Origin: Diatrype stigma
Lineage: Eukaryota > Ascomycota > Sordariomycetes > Xylariales > Diatrypaceae
Direction of reading: 5' to 3'
DNA: 64,000 bases
Assembly: GCA_022225965.2 (NCBI GenBank)
Contig: JAKJXP020000139.1
Location: forward strand, 1-64,000
This document shows, in pieces, positions 11,090 through 22,987 of the stretch. A program made the position numbers and the translations under genes. Within the stretch, counting starts at the first letter, position 1. The number at the start of each line of letters is the position of its first letter. A model generated the notes under the pieces. It worked only from the letters and a program-made list of their open reading frames with translations. It did no database searches and was not told the origin of the DNA.

Positions 11090-14000
11090 ATGTCCTACGA
11101 GGTGATTACGCAACCTGCCCTCGGGCAGGATGTACAACTCGGTATGCTGTACGATGCGCGCACCATGCAGTTCTTTGCCGGCGTCTCGCTCTGGGACAAC
11201 ACGGTCGTTAATGAACATCAAGAGCTCAAAGCGGACAAGTTGCAAAATTCCCATTACTCTCTGTCGTATTCGCTTCAAGAGGCTCGCAATAACAACGCTC
11301 TCAACATCGAGGGTTCCCTCGGTCTTGATCTCAAGCTCTTCAGTGCCACGGGCGCAGCCAAATACCTCAACGACAACAAGTCGACGATGCACGAGGCGCG
11401 GGTCGACGTGGCGTGCACGATTGTGCGTCACACCCGCCGCATTCCGCAGGAAACCTTGGCGCACATGAAATATCAAAACCACCTCGATAACCCTCGGTAC
11501 ACGCACTTTGTTGCCGAGGTCGTTGAGGGAGGGAGTGCCGCGCTGACCTTTGCCCGGTCCTGCTCTTCATCTGAGGAGGTCGAAAAACTCACGGGCGGAA
11601 TGAAGGTCACCATTGTCAAGATTCCCATCTCAGGTAATGCAAATATTGAACTCTCCGAGGAGGAAAGGCGTTTCTTTGAAGACGTCAGGATCTCTTATAG
11701 CGGCGCGATTGCTGAGAGTGTCGTTAACCTCGAGGATGCCTTACGTGTTGCTCGAGAGATGCCAACCAAACTGGCGAAGCAGCTCAACACTCTAAGTTAC
11801 AAGCTCCTGCCACTGTCGGTGCTCGACAACAAGGCGAACCGCCTCATCCGTAGTCTCGACGCCAACCTGATCGCCGAAACTGCCGAGGCGCTCAAGAGCG
11901 GCGTCGAGGTAACCCTCGGGCTGAAGGAGTTGAGAGAGCAGGAGGTGTTCAAGAAGCAATTCCCCGGGATCCATGCTCAGATTCTCAGCTTTTGTAGGGC
12001 CTTTTCCACGGCCGAGACTGAGTTCACAAAGGCCGCGCGCCAGCTGCTGCCCGAATTGCGAGACGGCAACACTGACGAGAATGAAAAGGTTAATGAGCTT
12101 CGAGATGTTATCGTTCTCTTGGAAAGTCGTGCCAGCATAGCCAGAGAGTACATTGATGCGAAGAAGACGGAAAGCAGTGTTCTTCGCACGACGGTCGCTG
12201 CACTGCTAGCTCACGGCTTTGAGGATCATCTCGGTGGATACACATCCCGATCGATGATTGACGGCAAAGGACCGAGGCTACTTCTGTCGTTTGGGGGTTC
12301 GTCTATCGGGAAGCGCAAGCACCCTCTCCAAACCGCCCTAGAGGAAGGGTCCCCAGAGCCGGAAGATGACGTGGATGAGAGGACAGAGGGAGAGGAGCGC
12401 GTGGATGAGGATGAGGGGAATGATGAGGAGGAATGGTTTGAGAACCAGAACACTGTTGCCGCTGTGAGGCTAGGCTGCAACCAGCTTCTTCAGCAACGCT
12501 CCCTGGCAATTCCTAACGTGCCCGTTATCTTCGGATTGGCCAGCATTAACAAGGCATATCGTCCGGGAAAGAGGACGAAGTCTTCTACTAGCGTCGGCGA
12601 TCTCATATTGGATGACAAGGGAAAGCTAAGCATTGTTACGGGGAAGCTCGCCAAGGAGCCAACGGCTCCGAAGCTCGAGGTCGATAACCAGACCATCACT
12701 GTGACCTGGCTACAGGAGCGGGCAAAGCCCGAACAGTCAGTCATACCCACGACGGGCTTCATAATCAAATATAGGCGTCAACCGAACGCAGACAAGGACG
12801 GCGCATTCCCTCGCGCGCCCGAAGATGAGCCCTTTACCGAGGTCTTGTGCGGTGCCTCTGAGACAAGCTGGGTTCTCGACTCATTATCAGATGACTGTGA
12901 CTACGCCGTGGCAGTCAGCGTCCAGACCAACGTGGGAGCCTCCGAATGGAGCCCAACTGTCGTGGACCGCACGGCCAAGCTACCATCAGTAGCGTCCGAG
13001 ATGCTAGACTTCTTTGATAGAAACAAGGGCCGTCTCCCCAAGGTGCCCACTGGTCCAAAAGCCAAGCCAGGGGATGTGCCTAACGTCAAGCCGTGGGATC
13101 TGTACAACCCAAAATCTGGCAAGAAATCGCTTTTCCTAGGTACAACCGAAGTGGCCCGGCGGTTCATCACGAACGGGCGTTTCGAGGGCGAGATAGCGCT
13201 CCGTATTGTTGACGTCGCCCCCGAGTTCAGACCAGACATCAAGGCGAGCGAGGTAGGAGATCACGATAAAACCATTGTTGCGGTCTTTACAGGTGCCAGC
13301 GGCCACGGCAAGAGCACCGAGATCAACGCCTTCATATCATACCTCTTGGGAGGCGATCTCGAAGACCCAGCTCGCGTTCTCGTCATCGATGACCGCGGCG
13401 CCAAACAGTACGATTCGGTGACGCAGATTGTCACCTGCTTCCGTATCAAACCGCTCACACCCATCTTCGAGGGCAAAACGCTTCTAATAGTCGACACGCC
13501 CGGCTTCGGTGACTCTCGGGGCATCGAGCGTGACGCTTTTGTCACGGCCGCTATGTCCGAGTTCTTCAAGACAGTCAACCACGTCAACGCTGTCATATTT
13601 ACGCTGCGTGCCAACGAGGCACGCACTACTTTCCTCAGCCCAGTTTCGACCTATGTCTTCTCACTCTTCGCAAAGGACGTCCGTGGTTGCCTCCGCACAG
13701 CCTATACATTCGGTGACGCTGGGGCACCTCTTGCTCGTGGCGCCCTCCAGGAGCTCAAATGGCCCGTCGAGAACGGTGAGATCTCAGTCAATAACAGTGC
13801 CTTCAACCTGGAACTGGACGGCAGCCAGAATGACGCCATTGTCCGCGAGAGTTGGATCTATTCGGTCAGAGGCCAGTTCAGCATCATGCACATGCTGCTG
13901 CGCGCGGCACCCGTGTCTACCAGGGACAGCTCCGAGGTCACGCGCAACCGGATGATGCTCGAGAGGCGGTGCGAGATCGCCGAGAAGAATATCCTCCACA

Positions 14001-14935
14001 CCGCCAACGAGGCCCAGACTCTGATTGCAAAACTCAACGCTCTTGCCGAAGCCGTCGGCAAAGCCCCCGGCCAGAGGGTCAAGATCGAAAATGACGTCTC
14101 CGTAGAGAAGCCAGTGCAGGATGGTAACGCTACTACGCTTTGCCTCGACTGTAATTTTACCTGCCACGAAGTTTGCGCATATGGCGATGACGGAGATAAG
14201 ATCAATTGTCAAGCCATGGTAGGTGGTCATTGCACGGTATGCAAGAAGAAGTGTAAGTGGGATAGACATAGAAATGCCCAGTACATCATTGTCACGGAGA
14301 AGCAGAGGCAGTGGGTGGTTCCGGAGGATCTAATCAAGACCTGGAACAAGGCCAATAACTCGCTCGAGGGCGCTCTCCTCGGCGCCATGGACACCTACCT
14401 CGAGCTGCAGGAGAGCTTGCGGTCAGAAATCATCAGACTGGCTGAACTTAGCGAGAAGCTCACCAAGTCGGCGCTCCTTCACGACCCGTCCGGCCTCATC
14501 AACTACCTGGAGACGCTGTACAAAACCGCAAAGGCGCAGGGCGCGTCGGCAGAGCACCTCGCTCAGCTAGCCACAGCCATCAAAACCCTGATCCTCGTGC
14601 GCGAACTCAAGGGCAAGGGGACGAAGGTGACTCGGGACTCCAATATCCTGCTCGATGTTATCGGCACCGTGCGGAAGGAGATGGGTCGGAGGATGAAGCT
14701 CTCTGCATTGGAGCGGGCTGATGAGGAGGAAAAACCGTGCAGCTTGTACAATGGCCTCCGGGAGAAACTTCCAGCCGAAGTCAGGAAGAAAGCACCAGCA
14801 GCACTCAGGGGGGAGAGCTTGTTCTCGCGAGGCGATCGGTACCCAGGGAATCTCAAGGCCGTTATCGGGTTGATACGGCTCGTACTAAAGGATGGAGGTG
14901 TCATCGCTGCCCTGGCCTCCGAGGGGGGAAAGTGA
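11090..14935 (+). CDS. Stonustoxin-like (SNTX/MACPF-related) protein with FN3 and GTPase domains
   Basis: A single exon of 1281 residues from ATG 11090; the upstream in-frame start at 11072 is TTG. Residues ~5-185 resemble the N-terminal module of the stonustoxin family, which is related to MACPF/CDC pore-formers: a short ALGQ..QLGMLYDAR opening followed by SLWDN. Residues ~185-385 are largely helical, as in the helical domain that follows in that family. A very acidic linker (DEDEGNDEEE) falls near 415-450. Residues ~525-630 look like a fibronectin type III domain (ITVTWLQ, GFIIKYRR, YAVAVSVQTNVGASEWS). Residues ~725-900 form a P-loop GTPase-like domain with GASGHGKST at 735-743 and DTPGFGDSRG at 802-811, as in AIG1/septin-type GTPases. 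Residues ~1018-1058 hold a Cys/His cluster (CLDC..C, HC.VCKKKC) that could bind zinc. The C-terminus is helical. There is no signal peptide or obvious membrane helix. Pore-forming activity is untested inference; the domain order itself is visible. Confidence 0.85.
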   Translation: MSYEVITQPALGQDVQLGMLYDARTMQFFAGVSLWDNTVVNEHQELKADKLQNSHYSLSYSLQEARNNNALNIEGSLGLDLKLFSATGAAKYLNDNKSTMHEARVDVACTIVRHTRRIPQETLAHMKYQNHLDNPRYTHFVAEVVEGGSAALTFARSCSSSEEVEKLTGGMKVTIVKIPISGNANIELSEEERRFFEDVRISYSGAIAESVVNLEDALRVAREMPTKLAKQLNTLSYKLLPLSVLDNKANRLIRSLDANLIAETAEALKSGVEVTLGLKELREQEVFKKQFPGIHAQILSFCRAFSTAETEFTKAARQLLPELRDGNTDENEKVNELRDVIVLLESRASIAREYIDAKKTESSVLRTTVAALLAHGFEDHLGGYTSRSMIDGKGPRLLLSFGGSSIGKRKHPLQTALEEGSPEPEDDVDERTEGEERVDEDEGNDEEEWFENQNTVAAVRLGCNQLLQQRSLAIPNVPVIFGLASINKAYRPGKRTKSSTSVGDLILDDKGKLSIVTGKLAKEPTAPKLEVDNQTITVTWLQERAKPEQSVIPTTGFIIKYRRQPNADKDGAFPRAPEDEPFTEVLCGASETSWVLDSLSDDCDYAVAVSVQTNVGASEWSPTVVDRTAKLPSVASEMLDFFDRNKGRLPKVPTGPKAKPGDVPNVKPWDLYNPKSGKKSLFLGTTEVARRFITNGRFEGEIALRIVDVAPEFRPDIKASEVGDHDKTIVAVFTGASGHGKSTEINAFISYLLGGDLEDPARVLVIDDRGAKQYDSVTQIVTCFRIKPLTPIFEGKTLLIVDTPGFGDSRGIERDAFVTAAMSEFFKTVNHVNAVIFTLRANEARTTFLSPVSTYVFSLFAKDVRGCLRTAYTFGDAGAPLARGALQELKWPVENGEISVNNSAFNLELDGSQNDAIVRESWIYSVRGQFSIMHMLLRAAPVSTRDSSEVTRNRMMLERRCEIAEKNILHTANEAQTLIAKLNALAEAVGKAPGQRVKIENDVSVEKPVQDGNATTLCLDCNFTCHEVCAYGDDGDKINCQAMVGGHCTVCKKKCKWDRHRNAQYIIVTEKQRQWVVPEDLIKTWNKANNSLEGALLGAMDTYLELQESLRSEIIRLAELSEKLTKSALLHDPSGLINYLETLYKTAKAQGASAEHLAQLATAIKTLILVRELKGKGTKVTRDSNILLDVIGTVRKEMGRRMKLSALERADEEEKPCSLYNGLREKLPAEVRKKAPAALRGESLFSRGDRYPGNLKAVIGLIRLVLKDGGVIAALASEGGK

Positions 14936-15552
14936 GAGACCGGCTGTTAAAGCTATGTACTAGAGATGATTACGCTGGTCGGACGGCTCGGAGCCTCCTT
15001 CCCCTTGGTGTTGCACTTGGTTCCCCTGAGCATGACTTGCCCGGTCTGCTTTTGGTATGCAGGCTTGCGTGGAAAGCATAGACAGCTAGCCTCGAGACGA
15101 CTGACTAGGCACGAAATGGTGTGATTCTGAGTCGGTTAATCATTAGGGGTGGGGACGACCCCTTGAACTTGAAATGTCGCGACCTCTCCAATACACGGCG
15201 TGTATGAACACGGCTTCGTAACCAAGTTTCCGGTCCCACAATGATTAGGATTGAGACGGGGTACAACGGCTGTATAATTACAGAAGTCGGTGTGGTAGTA
15301 CCGGCTTACTATGTACTAATCATATTATAATGAATCGTGGCAGCCTAATACCATCTCGCGTAACAAGCTGCCGCCAATCATCCTCGGGTTCAGTATAGTG
15401 AATTAAAGCTCAACCAGTGATATAGAATATATATGAAACCTCAAAATCGAGAGTGGTTGTTCAACTGGTGCTGTCTAATGCAGTCTTCGTATACCATTGT
15501 CGTTTCCTTCTAAGACAGTATAGAGCAAGCTGATCATGTCGACGAAGTTGAC
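14936..15552. other. Intergenic, 3' of the stonustoxin-like gene
   Basis: No gene is visible. The sequence becomes AT-richer after about 15300. The last five bases (TTGAC, 15548-15552) are the left target duplication of the solo LTR. Confidence 0.4.
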
Positions 15553-15746
15553 TGTCAGGGAATTTGTGCCATCAGAGTGATAGGGGACAGCTGCTAGGTA
15601 GGGGGAAGGAAGGAAACAGAATAATTCGTGCCCTATGGAAGCTATAGGGGAAGGAAGTAGCTCTTATATAGCCAAAGCCCTCTCACTAGTGTATATAGGG
15701 GACCCATATGGGTCCCTTTAGCCCCTTCCTACATTATCCCCTGACA
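15553..15746. repeat. Solo LTR, 194 bp, with 5-bp target duplication
   Basis: The segment starts TGTCAGGG and ends CCCCTGACA, so its ends are inverted repeats of the TG..CA form expected of LTRs. It is flanked on both sides by TTGAC (15548-15552 and 15747-15751), a perfect 5-bp target duplication. No internal retrotransposon sequence or second LTR is adjacent, so it is a solo LTR left by recombination. Inside it is an 18-bp perfect palindrome (GGGACCCATATGGGTCCC, 15699-15716). Its orientation is not determined. Confidence 0.75.
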
Positions 15747-16264
15747 TTGACCTATTACATGGGTATGAATAGTGTTAGAAGATTGACCAGGGTAGAAATA
15801 TCCACGAGATCAACTCTTAAAATCCGACCGGTCCATTGAATGAACTCAACTCAGTCAGATTGCTTCGTTGTTTAAGTTGAGCCAATTTACCCCTGAGGGT
15901 GACTGAGTAGACTCGCCTGGGAATGTGAGAACTAACCTTATGGGTGTGTAAGTCTCGGGGCCAATGGAAAGAGGACTGAGATATAAGTGTGCACCTAACA
16001 TGGAACAAGAGAATTGGACAAGACGGAAATGTACAGTCTGCATCATTCAGGGCGATACGGCGTATGCGTAGTTGGAGGATTGGATGTGAAGATCTGTTGT
16101 GCTTCCCCGAATAAGACATGCGAAATCTAGGTGCCTGAAAACCACGAAAATGTACGCACAGCATTCAATCCGAGACTATGCTGCAACTTAAAGCCTCGAT
16201 GTTGACCGTCTTGTTCTTGTGACTACCTATTCTCGAGGTTAGCAGTTATCGAACAATTGCCAAA
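15747..16264. other. Intergenic upstream of PGAP4-like gene
   Basis: Probable promoter and 5' leader of the glycosyltransferase gene at 16265. I see no coding sequence and no distinct repeat. Confidence 0.4.
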
Positions 16265-17571
16265 ATGCGCGTTTTCGTCTTATTTGTGGTGCTATATTTA
16301 TGCACTGTGTTATACTTGAAGAGGGCTTGCTGGCGTGATCCGACATCCATTTTCTTCCAACCCGAGCCAGCACATATCCCCGGTTACTCTCGGATCCGTA
16401 TATCGCAAGCGAACTTGTACATCGAGGAGAGGCTGTTCACGTCTGCAGCTAAATGGAACCCCTCTTCGAGACCTAAGATATGTGTGGGCATCGCCTCGGT
16501 GCAAAGAGAAGGAGTATCATATTTGAAGTCGACGGTTGGATCACTGCAGGAAGGCTTGATCAAACAGGAACGAGAGAGCCTTCACTTCGTGGTGTTATTG
16601 GCACATACAGACCCAACTCGGCATCAAGACTATGCCCAGCCTTGGCTATTAGAAGCAGTTGACAGACTCCCTAATTACCGTGACGACTCGAGTCGTCTTG
16701 ATGAAGCCAGACAACTGGAACGGGAAGGATCGCATGACCAGAAGGCAAGGTTTGATTATTCAATCGTCTTAGAGGAATGCGCCAAGGTCAACCCTACCTT
16801 CACGATGGTGGTAGAAGATGATGTCGTGGCACTTGATGGCTGGTATCATAGGACCCTTGAAGCTCTAGAAAGGGCATCGATCTTAACAGCAGACATGGGA
16901 CGAACGACTTGTAAGCAGAGTCAACCACTTTCACCCTCCTCTGTCTGAATACTCATCGAGCCCTTGACTGAATAGTCTTGTACCTCCGACTCTTTCAATA
17001 CGAGTATTTGCAAGGATGGAACATCGAGAGCTGGCCATTGTATACCCGCAACTGTGTTGCCGTTGTCCTGGTGGAGGTTGTGGTCATCGTACTTGTACGG
17101 CAGTATTACTACAGAACATCGCGAAAACCATCGATGGACTTAGGACGCGTGGCCCTACTCCTCACCTACACCATGATGTGTATTGGGCTGTTCTTCGCTG
17201 CAGGGAGAAATTGTATGATGCCGAGACATGAGGGAGTCGGCCTCATGTCCAAATATGGCTGTTGCGGACAAGGGCTGGTGTTTCCCCAGGAACAAGTTAA
17301 CGCCAACCTGATTCCTGCCTTCCGAACGCAGCAGAACTCGTCGACCCTGGCGACAGACTCCTTCATCGAAGACTATGCGGATAGACGCAATGAGCTGAGA
17401 TGGGCTATCACGCCGGTGCTTCTGCAACATGTCGGTGGTGAAAGTTCACATGGAGTTGCCAGGAGTCGCTTTGGGAACATGACAGCGGACCGGATATTCA
17501 ATTTTGGATTCGAAACAAACAACGTGGAAGCGCTGGCCGAGGAACACCGTATCGTCACCGGGGGTCTCTGA
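16265..17571 (+). CDS. PGAP4-like GPI-glycan glycosyltransferase, integral membrane
   Basis: Two exons, 16265-16910 and 16976-17571 (intron GTAAGC..AATAG, 65 nt), give 413 residues. Residues 1-18 are a type II signal anchor. The N-terminal half holds an Rossmann-like glycosyltransferase fold opening with KICVGIASVQREGVSYL (~71-87) and carries the metal/nucleotide-sugar motif E184-D185-D186 within MVVEDDVVALDGWYHR. A two-helix membrane hairpin (~242-256 and ~274-292) is inserted in the middle of the catalytic domain; this insertion marks PGAP4/TMEM246 and its fungal relatives. The C-terminal half resumes with CCGQGLVFPQEQ. In animals PGAP4 adds a GalNAc side chain to GPI anchors in the Golgi. 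The donor sugar of fungal members is not settled, so the substrate here is inferred. Confidence 0.85.
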
Positions 17572-18780
17572 CTAGAAAGGAGTATGGAAATAAAGTCACA
17601 TTCCTGGTTGACTTTTAATCGATCTAGTAACACAATGATGCCCCCAAGACTATGAATAGAGCCTTGATAGTAATGCGTAACGAAGAAAAGAGGAAACAAG
17701 ATGCAAAAGTCTATGCATACTGATACTCACGATAGCTATCAGGTTAGACGTATATGCAACAGGTAGGCCATCTATGATAATTAACCTACGAACTGCCTAC
17801 CAAGTTGCGCAACCGAGTGCTCGGAATGATGCTAGCTGCCAACCCCTTTGTCACATACAGTTTCCGGAATCCAGTCCAATGTCTGTTCTGTGAATGAATG
17901 GGCTGTAAACCGCCACCCACCACTTCATCGAGAGTGAGGCCATACGGAATAGCTACGTATCGAAGTCAGTTAAACGACCTATAATACAACTGTGGAGTTG
18001 CGGTTGTACTGTTATCACTGATGGATGTGAACCTAGGTACGTATAATAGTCAACAAGTAGATGAACATAATGAGGGGTTGCAATGCAGGAGGAGCAAAAT
18101 TACCTAGGGTCTACTTACATGTGGCAGCTATCAAGCAGCTCGATAATGATGGCGTGCCATATATCCCCTTATATACGGTAGGCGAAGGTTCAAAATGATT
18201 ACTGTATTGATTGTAGGTACCGTTAAGGGTACTGGAAGTCAAGCTTGAGGCGAGTAGAGCTGAGTGCGTCACTTCAGACGAATTAAGATTTGCTTGGCTA
18301 ATGTACCTCAGGGCTTACAGTTCCTACGTACATACATATGTACATACATACTACATACATGTAGGTATGGAGTACGTTAGGCAGGAAGTCACAGGCCAAC
18401 CCCACCAAGTACAATAGTACCTGCCTAGGTAAATACGGTGGGCAAATACAAGACCTACCCCGGTCGCTCCGCCTTAACTGGTGCTAGGCAATGTTTACTT
18501 TCCCATCCATCGTCCAGTCCCGTTCCACCTCCCCCGATCCCATATAAACATTCAGAATTTCTCTTGCCCACGCAAGCACGACGCGGTTCAATCCACGATT
18601 GCTACTCGGCACTGCCAGCACCCTCTTAAGCTCACGTCTTTCGACAGACCTTGGATATTTTCTGCCTTGCATTAACCACACTCTTAGGCATATAGACAGC
18701 TTACTGTCGACCCAGCCGGCTTTTTATTGTTCTTCAATTCCCCAACTCTAGTCGCGTCCGACGCGCGACGGGCCCTCAAT
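17572..18780. other. Intergenic with TACATA microsatellite
   Basis: No gene is recognised. A (TACA)n/(TATG)n-rich stretch lies at about 18328-18367. Pyrimidine-rich sequence at 18500-18560 and 18720-18770 precedes the ATG of the spindle pole body gene and is probably its promoter and 5' leader. Confidence 0.45.
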
Positions 18781-21700
18781 ATGGAGTCGAAGAACAGTCG
18801 GTACCAGTCTCGCATCCTTAGAGAGATGCATCAGAATACAGAGAATCCATTCAACTCACCCCCTTCATCAACCGGCTCCCATGGCACCGTTACTATGACC
18901 TCTAACGTCTCACTCGGTCCAGAGGGCGAGTCAACGCGCCGGTACGACGACGAATCCCTCCAGCTGCCAGACCAGCCCCCCAGACCCGAGGCGAAGCCTT
19001 CCCAATCTATGGCATACAACATCAACACCTCTGTCTTAGGCCGTACCTTCCCAGAGTGGAAGGGATTCAACACGAATGGTCAGGAACACGAGATCACCGA
19101 AGACATCTACAACACGACCAGCGATAACATCGCTTATAACCTCAGTACAAAAGAGAATATCCCTCCAACATCATCAACACTAGCCTCCCCGACAGACATT
19201 AAGACTGCCAAGTCTGCGAAGGTAAGAACGTATTTCTTTTACTCTCTACATGTGCTGAAGGGAGCAGCATGCCCGCTTTACCGTGCCAGGGAGCACTTCC
19301 AAGCATTTTAAGAACCCCCCATGCGATCTTAGCCCGTTTTTTGCTTTCCATGTATTTTCCCGGTCCACAAGTAGGCCGATTGCCCAAAAGAGGCGATATG
19401 CACTCTCAGGCGGACCGTATTTGCGGTGTAGAAGGCGTAGGCTACACGCACCACCAACCCCACAGGCGACTCCAACCACCGGAACTCTGCGGGCAATACC
19501 ACGGCCACTATGTTATTCCATTCGTTCCCAGCAATCCCGCCCGGACACCATCTCTCCTGATATCTGGGATATAGCTGGTGGCGCACCAGCCGAATCAACC
19601 GTGAGCTGGCCTTCAACGTATACCGCAGTTGCTAGTGAGCGGCCGCAGGGCTAGGGCCCTTGTACTTTGTCACATCGCAGACGTGTGCGGCGTATCATCC
19701 CTGAGGTTATGCCGCAACTCGAGGAGCTCCATCGCGGAAATGGTCCTCGTCATCATGAAGCTGAAGACCTCGGTCCCAAAGATGCCCACTGTGAAGCTGC
19801 CTACGTCCAACGTGCTAGGTTTGGGAGCAGTATTTCACCTCGGGAGGGCGGCATCTGTCACCGCACTGATTGTTATCTATGTAGCCAAGATAAAATGAAG
19901 TTTGCTCACATATCTTCTACACAGGCCCCAGCGCAGAATTCTCACAACAACCCGGCACCCAAGGCGAGCTACAAAGGTCCCTACCTTCACAGACGCTCTA
20001 GAATGCAAGCTCATGTCGAGGATGAAACCGAACACTCAGCAGTAGCTCAAACACCTGGCTTCAACCAACGCGAGAGGGCTCAGCGTGACCAATCATCCCC
20101 GGCCCCCCCTAGCCCAGCAAATTCCGCAAAGAGCTCGAAACCTCGACGGGGAAACGTTACGACGCTTCTCGAGACACTGAAGACAGCCCAGAGTCAGAAA
20201 GCGGATACAAAAGATACGCCTGCCGATCCTCCGCCAAAATCAGCTTCACATGACCAGCGACCCCCGATTCAGGTAGCAAATGCTGCTGCAGCGCGAATGG
20301 AACGACGCGCACAGGCGGCACCGATGAGCCCTGCAACCCCGAATCACACAGCTCGCTCTTTCTTTTTGCCCGACCTCAACCATATGAACGACTTCATCTC
20401 GGGCACATTGAGGTTATCTTCTATGAAGAACGGAATGCCCATATTTGTCAAGCACGGCAAGGTCCACGATCGGGATTCTAAGAGCTTGCCAGACCATCAT
20501 GTTGAAGTTGAGGCTGTCAGTGTTCCTGAGGACGAGGAGAGAATTTTCGTATCTCTGGATAAGATCAGAGATGAAATCCAGGAGTTGAAAGAGCACGACG
20601 ATTTGGTTTCAAGACAGGCCGAACAGCTTCAGGGCGAGGTTGTCGAGCTGCAGATCCAAATGGCGAAGTATAAGTCCCGGAAGGACAGTGCCATGGGCTC
20701 CGATTCAGAAAGTTCCATGGTTGACCATCTCAATGCCCAGAAGTCGCAATTGGAGGATCAGGTGGCTTCGCTTCAATCCCGTTTAGACAAAGCAAATCGC
20801 AAGATCAGTATCAACGACATCCACACTGAATCTTACATCACGGAGCGTGACGAAGCGCTGAAGAGTACTACCGATTATCTCGAGAAGATCAAGCGACTTC
20901 AAACCGAACTGAGCGTGGCCCGGGAGCAACTCGAGGCATACCAGGACAGTGACACTCGTGATGTACAAAACCTGGGATCAGAGAACAAGTCATTGCGCAA
21001 TGACAACAATGCTCTGCGATCCCAACACCAATCGCTGTCCGAAGAAAACGAATCCCTCCGAGCTCACAATGAGGCTATGAGCCAACAACAGTCGAGGTAT
21101 CGGCAGGAGTTGAAGGAAGTACGCGAGCAACTTCGATCAATGCAGGAAGACTTCGACACGGTCAACCACGAGTACAAGTCCACCTTGCAAGAGAATACAC
21201 TTCTCAAGCAGGATAATCTTAGTCTCGAGCGCCACAACGATAAGTTCTTCAACGACAACAAGGCTCTTCAGCAAAAGAATTCGCTGCTCGAGCGACGCAT
21301 GCACGATCTACAAGATGATAATGCGAAGCTCAACGAGCTGCTTGATGCAGCCAACGCTGCTACGGGAACGATGACGGTCGATGCTAAGGACATGAAGACC
21401 CGACTTGGATCCCAGAACCGTAAGCTCACCATAGAAAACGCGGAACTTCAACAGCAGATGATCGATATGAAGGCGGACTTTGCATCGAAGGAGACGACCC
21501 ACGATCAGGAGAAGCGACAGCTTGCTGCCGCCAACAACCGACTCAACCAAAAGATTGAACAGATGAGCAAAAAGTTCGAGCGAATCGTACAAGAGAGCAA
21601 GGAACAAGTAGCTATGTACGAGGAGAAGCATTCGTCTATGACCCAGCAGCTTCAAGACTTGACCGACCGAGAGAAGGATGTGGAAGCTCGGCAGCTTTCA

Positions 21701-22987
21701 AAGGAGATCTTGAACCTGGTCAATAACAGCAAAGCCAAGAAGACCAAAACAGCGCGAATTGTCGAGCCAGTGAATGCAAGAAGCAAATCGAACGAGGCGT
21801 CTACTAGAAGCTACACGTCTCAGACCGATATGCCAATGCAAGATGACTTCACCCGACAGATTGATCTCACCCAGGGCTCTGATTTCGCCAACAATCTCGG
21901 TAGGAGCGAGCTTGCCGACTTGAAAGAAGCCCTGCTTCAGGCTCGTACGGGTACGCAGCTGCAGGATGTGACGGAAGAATCGATGATTTCTGATGGTGGT
22001 ATGGATGACGCAAGTCAGAGTCTGCCACCCCCTTTCGTGCCTCGGACACGCTCTGAGGACCCCCCACGAAGGACTGCGTCCCTGGGATCCAAAGCACAGC
22101 CTGACTCGGTCAAAACTCAACCTTCTGGCATCCTCAAAAACGGCGAGTCGAAGTCTAAAGCCAACAAAACTGCAAAAATCGCTCGCTATGGTGGCGAGCA
22201 AGACCTTACCGGGCGATTCAGCATCAAGTCAGGCTTGAGCGATATGAGCTTGCCAACCCCGTCGTCCCAGCATGATTTCACCCGCCCCCGTCACAACTCG
22301 GATAGCGCCCGGTTCGACCTCGATGTTGATGAGGAAAGGAATATGACCTCGGCGTTCTTCATGGAGGATATTACCCTCGAGAGCCAGAAGCGTGCTGAGA
22401 AACAGGAGCAATCGAAGAAAAAATCCATCCCTTCGCTCTCGAAAGATGCCAAGCGCGTTCTGGATAACCTTTGCCACGACCACGATTGCCGCAACTGCAT
22501 TGTTTGCGCTCGCGTGATCTCGCACAATCACGAGGATGGCTTGGCTACTAAAAACGGGTCTAACAAGAAGAGAAGCGTTCGCGTTGACCGCCCCGTCGCT
22601 GCTACTGACCGCACCGCCAACCCAACTTCTGGGGGTTACGAGGACCAGCCGACACTTCGTCCGGCTCGGGACCCGGGTGTCGCTTTAGCCCTTGTCATCA
22701 AGGGGTTGAAAGACGAGGAGGCACATCTTGAAGCTTCTCTCGCCAAGGTTCAAGCCCAGTACAACGCCCTGGATGCGTCCCAAGGCAGAAGACAGCGGAA
22801 ACAATTGAGTATGGAGATCCATCGGCTCATGAAGCAGCGTGATCTCAAGAGAGACCAAATCTACGACCTCCATGATGTTCTCGAGGGTCAGAAGGCGAAG
22901 GGACAGGAAATGACGGTCGAGGACCTTGAGGTGACGATCATGAGTGTGTTGAGTAGGGACGAGACTTGGAACGGTATTATGGACTGA
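18781..22987 (+). CDS. Ppc89/Cep57-type spindle pole body scaffold
   Basis: Exon 1 is 18781-19221 (MESKNSRYQSRILREMHQ start, donor GTAAGA). The main 3' exon runs in one frame from no later than about 19925 (acceptor TACACAG) to the TGA at 22987, and the same frame stays open back to 19667. The structure between 19222 and 19925 is unresolved; the 19667-19924 segment may be exon or intron. The central ~400 codons (about 20520-21720) are heptad coiled coil rich in Gln, Glu, Asn and Leu. A Cys/His motif (CHDHDCRNCIVCARVI) follows at ~22470-22520. The C-terminus (22665-22940) matches the Cep57 microtubule-binding domain, with LALVIKGLKDEEAHL and YNALDASQGRRQRKQL. In fission yeast Ppc89 is a core spindle pole body scaffold that also anchors septation signalling. 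The identity is strong; the exact exon 2 is not. Confidence 0.8.
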
